Source: Bacteroidaceae bacterium (GTDB lineage: Bacteria; Bacteroidota; Bacteroidia; Bacteroidales; Bacteroidaceae). From it: a DNA stretch of 62,376 nucleotides. Each line of letters starts with the position of its first letter. The stretch's first letter is position 1. The DNA lies in NCBI GenBank assembly GCA_017428785.1, contig JAFRQD010000032.1:1-62376 (forward strand). Direction: 5' to 3'. The notes beneath the pieces were generated by a model. The model worked only from the letters and a program-made list of their open reading frames with translations. It had not been told where the DNA came from and did no database searches. Shown here in pieces: positions 55,783 through 62,376 of the stretch. The translations under genes were made by a program, and so were the position numbers.

Positions 55783-58041
55783 ATGAGGGAAAAGCTTCTG
55801 ATTCTTATGCTCGCCATCTGCACTTTTCTGCCGATAAGCGCTCAGGTGCAACGCGTCAACAAGGACGGAAGCAACACAACTCTCTATGATGACGGCGAGA
55901 CATTCATCGAGACGCCCGAGAGCGGCACTTATGTAGATGGCGCCGGCAACCGTACCACCTGGGGACGAGACACCACGAGGTTCAAGAACAAGAAGAACAT
56001 CCCCATCGGGCAGTTCCAATGGGTCTTGGAGCCTCGGCTCGGCACCGTCATCGATGCAGAGAACAACGACACCGTCGTGCACGACTTCCAGAAGTGGAAC
56101 GCCACCGATGGCTATGCGGGCGAATATAACTACCTTGCCAACATCTCCTCTCCCCGACTGAACCGTCTCTACTTCAACCGCGACAACACTTCCGACGAGT
56201 TCCTCTTCCTGCAACCGTTCAGCTTCTTCCGTGGCTCGCTGCAGGACTTCCGCTACACCAACACGAAAAGCCCCATCACAAACCTTGCCTACCACTCTTG
56301 TGGCAACAGGCAGACGGGTGAGGACCGCGTCCGAGCTTACTTTGCCACCAACATCAACAAGTTGGCAGGCTTAGGCCTCAAGATAGACTACAGTTATGGC
56401 GTCGGTTATTACTATGCGCAGCCAAGCAGTATGTTCGGAAGCACCTTCTACGGCTATTATCGAGGAGACCGCTACAACCTGCATGCCTACATAGGCATCA
56501 ACCACATGAAGATGGGCGAGAACGGCGGCATCGAAGACGACCGCTACATAGAAGACCCCTTGAGCCTCGGGCAGTCATACAGTCCGGGCAACATTCCCAC
56601 GGTGCTCGACCAGACCTGGAACCGCAACCACGAGCAGCACTACTACCTGACACATCGCTACAACCTCGGCTTCACACGCCTCCTTGAGGTGCCCGACTCC
56701 CTGAAGCCTACGCCGCCGTCTTCCGCCGAACTGCTCGCCGACCTGCCCGACAGCGTGCAGACGGTTCTTCGCGAAGACTCGTTGGCTCGAAGGATTGCTG
56801 TCGATTCGCTCTTGCAGGTATGGAACGACAAGCAGTTGGTTCCCAAAGAGTTCATCCCCGTCACAAGTATCATCCACACCTTCGATGTCAGCAACCTCAA
56901 GCACGAGTACCTGTCGCACTACACAACAAAAGGCTATTACACGAACCTCTATTATGGAGACGGGAACAAGATGGAGGACATGACGCGAGCCTTTTCCGTG
57001 CGCAACACCTTCGGCATAGCGCTTCGCGAAGGCTTCAACAAGTGGGCGGCAATGGGCATCACACTTTTCGGCACACACAAGCTGCGCACCTACCAACTGA
57101 TGAACGGGGATGGAGGCACGACGCGATACACGGAAAACGACGTATCGGTGGGCGGTGAGCTGGCCCGCACACAAGGCTCCCGCTTCCACTTCAACACCTC
57201 AGCCGAGGTGTGGCTTATCGGAGAACATCTCGGCGACCTGAACGTCGACGGCAAGTCGGACCTGAGCCTGCGCCTTGGCAAACGTGACACGCTTCTTGCC
57301 GATGTCCATGTCGGCTTCATGCACCGCATGCCATCCTTCTTCTTCCGCCACTACCACTCACAGGTCGCCTGGTGGGACCACAACGACTTGTCCCGAGAGG
57401 TTCGCCTGAAAGTTGACGGCACGCTGCGCCTCAAGAAGTTCGGAACAAAGCTGCAGATAGGCTTCGAGAATGTCTCGAACTACACCTACTTCGGCATGCA
57501 GAACACCCTTCGCGAGGGCAGGAATCCAGATAGCATGTTGCCGACAGACTTCAGCCATGCAGTAAATGTCATGCAGGCCGGCAGCGTACAGGTATTTGGC
57601 GCGACGCTTGCACAAGACCTCAACTGGAAGGCCATTCATTGGGACAACCAAGTGAGCTACCAGACCAGCAGCAATCAGGACGCCCTGCCGTTGCCTAAGC
57701 TCAACATCTACACCAACCTCTATCTGCTCTTCCGCATTGGCATAGCCAAAGTCCTGCGCGTGCAGATAGGCGCCGACATGCGCTACTTCACCTCATACTA
57801 CGCTCCTGACTACAGTCCTGCCATTCAGCAGTTTGCCGTGCAGGACGCCAACTACGAACGGATGAAGATAGGCAATTATCCCATCATAGGCGCTTATGCC
57901 AACCTCCACCTGAAGCATTGCCGCATTTATGTGTCGGCAAGACATGTCAATGCAGGCTCCGGCCACTCCTTCCTCGTGCCGCACTATCCTATTAACCCCA
58001 TGACCATACACTTCGGCCTGAGCTGGAACTTCTTTAATTAA
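55783..58041 (+). CDS. Putative outer-membrane porin
   Basis: 752 residues from the ATG at 55783, with signal peptide MREKLLILMLAICTFLPISAQ; a GTG nine codons earlier is less likely. Many amphipathic strands with aromatic ends occur (LGLKIDYSYGVGYYYAQPSSMF, YNLHAYIGINHMKMGENGG, RFHFNTSAEVWLIGEHLGDL), and the protein ends IHFGLSWNFFN with a terminal aromatic pattern. This is the family annotated as putative porin in Bacteroidetes. A region (about 310-370) rich in Leu/Pro/Asp may form a plug or loop. Solute unknown. Its stop codon is followed at once by a palindromic element that carries the next gene's start. Confidence 0.75.
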   Translation: MREKLLILMLAICTFLPISAQVQRVNKDGSNTTLYDDGETFIETPESGTYVDGAGNRTTWGRDTTRFKNKKNIPIGQFQWVLEPRLGTVIDAENNDTVVHDFQKWNATDGYAGEYNYLANISSPRLNRLYFNRDNTSDEFLFLQPFSFFRGSLQDFRYTNTKSPITNLAYHSCGNRQTGEDRVRAYFATNINKLAGLGLKIDYSYGVGYYYAQPSSMFGSTFYGYYRGDRYNLHAYIGINHMKMGENGGIEDDRYIEDPLSLGQSYSPGNIPTVLDQTWNRNHEQHYYLTHRYNLGFTRLLEVPDSLKPTPPSSAELLADLPDSVQTVLREDSLARRIAVDSLLQVWNDKQLVPKEFIPVTSIIHTFDVSNLKHEYLSHYTTKGYYTNLYYGDGNKMEDMTRAFSVRNTFGIALREGFNKWAAMGITLFGTHKLRTYQLMNGDGGTTRYTENDVSVGGELARTQGSRFHFNTSAEVWLIGEHLGDLNVDGKSDLSLRLGKRDTLLADVHVGFMHRMPSFFFRHYHSQVAWWDHNDLSREVRLKVDGTLRLKKFGTKLQIGFENVSNYTYFGMQNTLREGRNPDSMLPTDFSHAVNVMQAGSVQVFGATLAQDLNWKAIHWDNQVSYQTSSNQDALPLPKLNIYTNLYLLFRIGIAKVLRVQIGADMRYFTSYYAPDYSPAIQQFAVQDANYERMKIGNYPIIGAYANLHLKHCRIYVSARHVNAGSGHSFLVPHYPINPMTIHFGLSWNFFN

Positions 58042-58160
58042 AGCCCCCTCCTCGCTCCCCCTTTGGGGGAGTGTCCTCATAACTATATTATAATGAGTAA
58101 TCAACAACAAGAAGAGCACGCTCCCGAGTACTCCCCCAAAGGGGGAGCGGAGAGGGGGCT
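58042..58160. repeat. Palindromic element spanning the start codon of the Gfo/Idh gene
   Basis: The 31-base arms 58042-58072 (AGCCCCCTCCTCGCTCCCCC...) and 58130-58160 are reverse complements except for one CT/TC swap. The loop contains the ATG at 58093. The left arm begins one base after the porin stop codon (58039-58041). Its sequence is the same class as the insert at 17486-17584. Confidence 0.9.
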
Positions 58161-59148
58161 GTCTTATTACAGAGAGATACGCTGGGGCTTCATCGGTTGC
58201 GGTGAAGTCACCGAGAAGAAGAGTGGGCCTGCTTTCAACCTGGTGCCTGGCTCGCACATACAGGCCGTGATGAGCCGCAGCAAGGAGAAAGCCTCCTCTT
58301 ATGCCGAGCGGCACAACATCCCGCGCTGGTATACAGATGCCCAGCAGCTCATCAGCGACCCCGATGTCAATGCCATCTACATCGCAACACCGCCTTCCTC
58401 CCATGCCACCTACGCCATCATGGCGATGAAGGCAGGCAAGCCAGTTTACGTAGAGAAGCCCCTTGCAAGCAGTTACCTCGACTGCCAGCGCATCAACCGT
58501 GTCAGCGAGCAGACGCATGTCCCTTGTTTCGTGGCTTACTACAGACGCTGCCTGCCCTACTTCCAAAAGGTGAAGGAACTGGTGGAGAACGGTGCCATCG
58601 GTAAGGTCACGTCCGTGCAGATACGCTTTGCCTGCCCGCCTCGCGACCTCGACTACAACAGCACAGCCCTGCCCTGGCGTGTGCAGCGCGACATTGCCGG
58701 CGGCGGCTACTTCTACGACCTCGCTCCTCATCAGATTGATCTGCTGCAAGAGATATTCGGGCCGATTGTCAGGGCGAAAGGTTTCAGCAGCAATCGCGGC
58801 GGACTTTATGAGACGGAAGACACCGTCAGCGCCGCCTTCCAGTTCTCCGACGGCCTGCCTGGCAGCGGCTCGTGGTGCTTTGTCAGTCACGAGAGCGCAC
58901 GCACCGACCGCATAGAACTCATTGGCGACCGAGGGCAACTGCACTTCTCCGTCTTCACCTACGAGCCCATCGTCTTGCGTAATGAGCAAGGGCGACTGGA
59001 GTTTCATGTCGAGAACCCCGAGCATGTCCAGTTGCCTCTCATACAGAGCGTCGTGGAGCATCTGCAGCAAAGCAGCATCTGCACCGCCGACAGCATCAGC
59101 GCCACCAGCGTCAACTGGGTGATGGACCGCATTCTCGGAAAGATATAA
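58093..59148 (+). CDS. Gfo/Idh/MocA-family oxidoreductase
   Basis: 351 residues. The Rossmann fold begins IRWGFIGCGEVTEKKSGPA (about residue 29 on); the EKP motif with the catalytic Lys is in GKPVYVEKPLASS (about 116-127), and GGGYFYDLAPHQIDLLQEIFG has the downstream Asp/His pair. Family members use NAD(P)(H) to oxidise or reduce sugars and inositols. The first 23-27 residues (MSNQQQEEHAPEYSPKGGAER) are encoded by the loop and right arm of a palindromic element and are probably not ancestral; the native start was likely just before IRWGFIG. Substrate unknown. Confidence 0.85.
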   Translation: MSNQQQEEHAPEYSPKGGAERGLSYYREIRWGFIGCGEVTEKKSGPAFNLVPGSHIQAVMSRSKEKASSYAERHNIPRWYTDAQQLISDPDVNAIYIATPPSSHATYAIMAMKAGKPVYVEKPLASSYLDCQRINRVSEQTHVPCFVAYYRRCLPYFQKVKELVENGAIGKVTSVQIRFACPPRDLDYNSTALPWRVQRDIAGGGYFYDLAPHQIDLLQEIFGPIVRAKGFSSNRGGLYETEDTVSAAFQFSDGLPGSGSWCFVSHESARTDRIELIGDRGQLHFSVFTYEPIVLRNEQGRLEFHVENPEHVQLPLIQSVVEHLQQSSICTADSISATSVNWVMDRILGKI

Positions 59149-59271
59149 CCCCTCTTCACCTTTTCACCTTTTCACCTTTTCAATTTTTCACCTTTTTACC
59201 TTTTCTTTGCGATTGGGGGTATTTGATTTGCCTGTTCGATGGTCTTATAGATGTAACGAGACCAAAAAGAC
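59149..59271. other. Spacer with TTTTCACC tandem repeats before the sigma factor
   Basis: About six copies of (T)TTTCACC or variants run from 59158 to 59206. This is a pyrimidine-rich version of the low-complexity spacer text seen in front of argH and elsewhere. I found no canonical -33/-7 pair, which would be in keeping with an ECF-dependent promoter, but this is not shown. Confidence 0.4.
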
Positions 59272-59766
59272 ATGATGGATTACAGTAAACAACAGTTCGA
59301 GCGGCTCTTCAAGGACAGCTATCCGCACATGTATCGCATGGCGTTCTCCTTGGTAGAGAATGCCGAGGACGCTAAGGACGCGGTGCATCAGGTGTTCGTC
59401 CAAATGTGGAGAGGCAAGCCTGAAATAGCCACGGAAAGCATCCGAGGCTATCTGCTCTCTGCCACAAGGAACCAATGCCTGCACATCCTGCGCGACCGGC
59501 AGCTGCAAAGGCGACTGAAGGAAGAGCTTCAGAAGGAAACTGCCTGGCAGAAGGATGAGGAGCGGGAGGAACTGCTGAAGCAACTTCAGCGAGTCATCGA
59601 TGACGACCTCACAGAACAAGACCGCCGAGTGCTCCAGCTTCACTACGAGGACGAGATGACCTACGCGGAAACTGCCTCCGTGCTCGGCATCAGCTCGTCG
59701 GCCGTCAACAAACACATCACGCGCTCTTTGGCCAGAATCAGAGAAACCCTTAAAATTGCAAAGTAA
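59272..59766 (+). CDS. ECF-type RNA polymerase sigma factor
   Basis: 164 residues. Region 2 is FKDSYPHMYRMAFSLVENAEDAKDAVHQVFVQMW (core and -10 binding); region 4 is LTEQDRRVLQLHYEDEMTYAETASVLGISSSAVNKHITRSLARI (helix-turn-helix). The charged linker (about 75-110) is typical. The next gene starts 1 base after the stop and encodes a single-TM protein, the usual position of an anti-sigma partner. It would direct polymerase to a small regulon, perhaps including its own operon. Confidence 0.92.
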   Translation: MMDYSKQQFERLFKDSYPHMYRMAFSLVENAEDAKDAVHQVFVQMWRGKPEIATESIRGYLLSATRNQCLHILRDRQLQRRLKEELQKETAWQKDEEREELLKQLQRVIDDDLTEQDRRVLQLHYEDEMTYAETASVLGISSSAVNKHITRSLARIRETLKIAK

Positions 59767-59767
59767 C

Positions 59768-62170
59768 ATGAAGACGGAAGACATCGACAAGAGAATCGGC
59801 ATGCCCGACGTGGACAAAGAGTGGGCACGCTTCGAACAGGAAGTCATCGGCAAGGAGGCAAAAGCAGGCAAGAACCTCTGGCTTTGGGGCCTTTCCATCG
59901 CGGCCTCCATCATCATCGTGGCTGGCCTCTTCTTTCTGAATCACGATTCCAGAGAAACAGAACAGTTACTGAAAGAAACATCCAAGCACTCCATTTCCCA
60001 TGAAGTCGTCTCAGAGCCATCATCCTCGGAAAAGCCAGCCGAATTGATTGCTAAAACTTCCCAACCAAAGAAGATTAAAGAAAATTGGAAGGGCAGCACT
60101 GTAACCGATAATATTTACGTCAGCACTGCAACCTATAATACTTTCGACTGCGATGAGGAAAACGCCGTTTTCCCTGGGGGAGAAGAAGCCCTGCTTGCAT
60201 TTATCAAGGCAAATTTGAAATTACCTAATTTGGCCATAGAGTATGGTGCCAAAGGAAGGATATTCACGTCCTTCGTAATTGACAGCGTAGGAGAGGTATC
60301 AGACATCCGTATCCTAGAACGCCCACAGGCACGGATAAGTTACGACACCCCACGTCTAAGTCAGGAGCCTGAGGACACGCAGGTAAAAATAAAAGACCTA
60401 ATTGCACTCCAGCTTGGAGAAGAGGCTACACGCATTCTCAGTTTAATGCCAAGATGGCGTCCAGCCATATGGGGAGGGAAACCCACAAAAACAAGATACC
60501 ATCTTCCAATTATTTTTGACGCAACAAAAGCTGAGCAGCAAAAGTTTCTTGCAAAGAATCTAGCCTCTGAATCTGTTGATCAGGCTTTACAAGAACAGAT
60601 CGCTGGACTAGATATTGTGCCCAATTCCTCATATTTAGGTAATGGCACCACGATGCGACTTCGGGGGTTAGGAGATAGCGTCATCGACCAGATTGGCAAA
60701 ACGGATTCTTTTCTCGTGGTGGTCAACGGCAAGACTCTGTTTGACTCGCGTGGCATGACATCAGAAGAAATCGAAAGACGTATTGAAGAGTACCTCAATG
60801 AGCAAGGTCTTTTGCAAAACATAAAGATACCTTGTAATAACGGTGCAATAGTAATTATGGCCTCCACTCCAGAGGAAAGGGAAGAACTTCAACGCATGAT
60901 AGCTAATGCTACTATCGTTCCCACTTCGGCAGATTTGGGTTCAGGCACCACCATGCGACTTCGGGGAACAGGCAGCGGGCCAAGCGACAAGGACAGAATT
61001 GACTCCACGCTTATCCTGGTCAACGGCGAACCGCTGCCCGATTCATTAAAGTGGCAAGTATTGGGCAAATCCCCCGATGACGTGGACACAAACATGCCTC
61101 GGTACTTTTCCCGGCAGGGCCTGCTGATTGACAGCGTGTATGTCCACAAAGACTCTGAGTTTACAGCGAAGTACGGCTGGCGTGCCAAGTATGGCGTAAT
61201 CGAGATAAAGACCGTGCCCGATACCTATTGCGACGCTTATGTCCGTAAGCATCCAAAGCTGAAGAAGAAGTATCAGCGTGTTGAGGGCTACGTGTTTGAT
61301 AACAACGGCAAACCTTTGACGGAAGCCTACGTGCATATCGAACGGGATTTTATAGGTGCTGCGACCGACTCGACGGGTCATTTCGTCTTCTGGGTTCCGA
61401 GAAAGGATGTCACGCTTCGTGCCGAGCAACCCGGCTACAAGACCTATGAGTTCTCGCCCACCGACAAAAACCTTGTCATGCATCTCGAGAAGAGCTACAA
61501 CGGCTACAACATGCGGCTGCGAGGAAACTCACAAGAGCAAATCGCCGGTTTGCCTAAATATGTGCCCGACGAAAACGAGGTACGCCTTCTTCCCCTAGGC
61601 GCCATAGGTGGTTCACATGACAGCCCGCCCAATGACTCCATCCTCTATCTCGTCAACGGAGTGCCTCAACCAAAGGAAAACAACAAGTGGTTAGACAAGA
61701 GGTCTTATCTCGACTACTTAAAAGGGCAGCACTTGCTTGTAAGCAAAGTAATGAGACACATGAATGAGGAAGCCAAGCAACGCTACATCGAGAAGTATGG
61801 CGAGGCAGCGAAGCACGGCGTCATAGAGTACATCTGCGTGGAGGACACACTATGCGACTACTATATGGACCAACACGAGGAACTGAAAGCAAGCCGCCGC
61901 CGTGTGTCGGGCATAGTGTACGACGAAAACGACGAGCCTTTAGCCCATACCATGATTTATATATGGCATGATAAAAGGGTATGGGGATTCGAAACAACAG
62001 ACTCTTTAGGAAACTTTACCTTTTGGGTTCCCCGCACAGACGTCAAGATGGAGTTCACATACGTTGGCTTTTATAAGGCTGTCGTCGTCGAGCCAAGCGA
62101 TACGTTCCAAACAATCTATCTTCTACCTAATGACAACTTAAAAAGCTTGAAGGAAAGTCTAAAATTTTGA
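59768..62170 (+). CDS. Large single-TM partner of the sigma factor with TonB-like, plug-like and carboxypeptidase-regulatory-like domains
   Basis: About 800 residues. The N-terminal cytoplasmic part (MKTEDIDKRIGMPDVDKEWARFEQE) is short; one TM helix lies at about 40-57. Residues about 125-250 look like a TonB C-terminal domain (FPGGEEALLAFIKANLKLP, RIFTSFVIDSVGEVSDIRIL, MPRWRPAIWGGKP). Next come repeated TonB-receptor-plug-like motifs: LQEQIAGLDIVPNSS + GTTMRLRG (about 275-300), a second IVPTSADLGSGTTMRLRG (about 380-400), and a third QEQIAGL/NMRLRG. Two regulatory-like Ig domains carry RVEGYVFDNNGKPLTEAYV and RVSGIVYDENDEPLAHTMI with FVFWVP/FTFWVP ends. By position it may be the anti-sigma factor, although no FecR or zinc anti-sigma domain was recognised. 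Confidence 0.7.
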   Translation: MKTEDIDKRIGMPDVDKEWARFEQEVIGKEAKAGKNLWLWGLSIAASIIIVAGLFFLNHDSRETEQLLKETSKHSISHEVVSEPSSSEKPAELIAKTSQPKKIKENWKGSTVTDNIYVSTATYNTFDCDEENAVFPGGEEALLAFIKANLKLPNLAIEYGAKGRIFTSFVIDSVGEVSDIRILERPQARISYDTPRLSQEPEDTQVKIKDLIALQLGEEATRILSLMPRWRPAIWGGKPTKTRYHLPIIFDATKAEQQKFLAKNLASESVDQALQEQIAGLDIVPNSSYLGNGTTMRLRGLGDSVIDQIGKTDSFLVVVNGKTLFDSRGMTSEEIERRIEEYLNEQGLLQNIKIPCNNGAIVIMASTPEEREELQRMIANATIVPTSADLGSGTTMRLRGTGSGPSDKDRIDSTLILVNGEPLPDSLKWQVLGKSPDDVDTNMPRYFSRQGLLIDSVYVHKDSEFTAKYGWRAKYGVIEIKTVPDTYCDAYVRKHPKLKKKYQRVEGYVFDNNGKPLTEAYVHIERDFIGAATDSTGHFVFWVPRKDVTLRAEQPGYKTYEFSPTDKNLVMHLEKSYNGYNMRLRGNSQEQIAGLPKYVPDENEVRLLPLGAIGGSHDSPPNDSILYLVNGVPQPKENNKWLDKRSYLDYLKGQHLLVSKVMRHMNEEAKQRYIEKYGEAAKHGVIEYICVEDTLCDYYMDQHEELKASRRRVSGIVYDENDEPLAHTMIYIWHDKRVWGFETTDSLGNFTFWVPRTDVKMEFTYVGFYKAVVVEPSDTFQTIYLLPNDNLKSLKESLKF

Positions 62171-62172
62171 AT

Positions 62173-62376
62173 ATGAAAAAGCGAATCATTACATTAGTGG
62201 CCGTGCTGATGGCGGCAGCCATTGGCCTGCAAGCTCAGAGCAGACTGGAACCGATGACACAAACTCAGCAGAAGCTGTGGGGAGAAAAGTATTTCGGGAC
62301 TTGGCTGTCCGAGAGAGCAATTCAGCAGATGCTCATATTCCCTTCATTCAGCTTCCCCTCTGCACTGTATGTGTAT
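62173..62376 (+). CDS. Secreted protein of unknown function, N-terminal part (truncated by window edge)
   Basis: The last 204 bases translate without a stop from the ATG at 62173: signal peptide MKKRIITLVAVLMAAAIGLQAQ, then SRLEPMTQTQQKLWGEKYFG and TWLSERAIQQMLIF. It starts 2 bases after the preceding stop, so it belongs to the sigma-factor operon. No family can be recognised from 68 residues. Confidence 0.75.
   Translation, partial: MKKRIITLVAVLMAAAIGLQAQSRLEPMTQTQQKLWGEKYFGTWLSERAIQQMLIFPSFSFPSALYVY

Overview
The window looks like a chromosomal segment of a Bacteroidales bacterium, most likely Prevotellaceae or a close relative. Four things point there: many upstream regions carry the Bacteroidetes promoter pattern (TTTG about 19-21 bases before TAnnTTTG); genes lack Shine-Dalgarno boxes; the protein families are typical (DUF4369/TlpA proteins, Fibrobacter-type paralogous domains with BIG2 domains, a V-type ATPase, BI-1, secreted glycoside hydrolases, a 7TM-AraC regulator, an ECF sigma factor followed by a TonB/plug-like membrane protein); and the repeated spacer texts are AT-rich. 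Species cannot be fixed from the sequence alone. No transposase, integrase, phage gene, rRNA, CRISPR array or SusC/SusD pair was seen.

Layout. 1-2.9 kb: 5' end of gapA (minus), mscL, a secreted GH76 protein and tRNA-Cys. 3-8.2 kb: two large paralogous secreted proteins built from Fib_succ_major and BIG2 modules (minus). 8.4-13.6 kb: metY, a DUF4369 lipoprotein, plsC-like acyltransferase, a DUF4369-thioredoxin protein and a GH43 enzyme. 13.6-19.8 kb: an SPFH/band-7 protein (minus), a two-receiver/PPDK_N protein, a small nucleotidyltransferase and an AGCS symporter. 20.5-25.5 kb: a 1277-residue GT2 / HIT-like / SpoIID fusion with a downstream ATP-grasp-like protein. 26-34 kb: Tat-type metallophosphoesterase, lipoprotein, pyrE, SRPBCC protein, argH, Cys-rich lipoprotein and GH51 arabinofuranosidase. 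34.1-38.3 kb (minus): flippase, membrane acyltransferase, glycosyltransferase and cyclophilin, tightly overlapped as a surface-polysaccharide operon. 39-43 kb: BI-1 and V-ATPase subunits D, I and K (E, A and B are absent here). 43-51.6 kb: sugar nucleotidyltransferase, GH29 fucosidase, uridine kinase, lytic transglycosylase and a GH2 beta-galactosidase. 51.7-62.4 kb: small membrane protein, 7TM-AraC regulator, convergent lipase, OMP, putative porin, Gfo/Idh oxidoreductase, ECF sigma factor, its large TonB/plug-like partner, and the start of a further secreted protein.

The most unusual content is not one gene but several layers of palindromic DNA. (1) GC-rich inverted-repeat elements sit in frame inside at least four coding sequences (six insertions) and supply the start-codon region of a fifth gene; two copies in unrelated genes are read in the same frame and give near-identical peptides, as described for Rickettsia palindromic elements. 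(2) Intergenic arrays of about 22-bp hairpin units (CCGCACGCGG type at four loci, diverged at a fifth) recur, with paired base changes in the stems; two other tandem families have the same 22-bp period. (3) A dispersed promoter-bearing module occurs at 25.8-26.0 kb (tandem) and 47.6-48.0 kb, where it is split by a 296-bp MITE-like element with 16-bp terminal inverted repeats and an apparent 9-bp target duplication.

Functionally the region mixes housekeeping (gapA, metY, pyrE, argH, udk, V-ATPase), glycan degradation (GH76, GH43, GH51, GH29, GH2), envelope building (flippase operon, plsC, SpoIID fusion, lytic transglycosylase) and signalling (7TM-AraC, ECF sigma with membrane partner). All functions are inferred from sequence; no database search was run.
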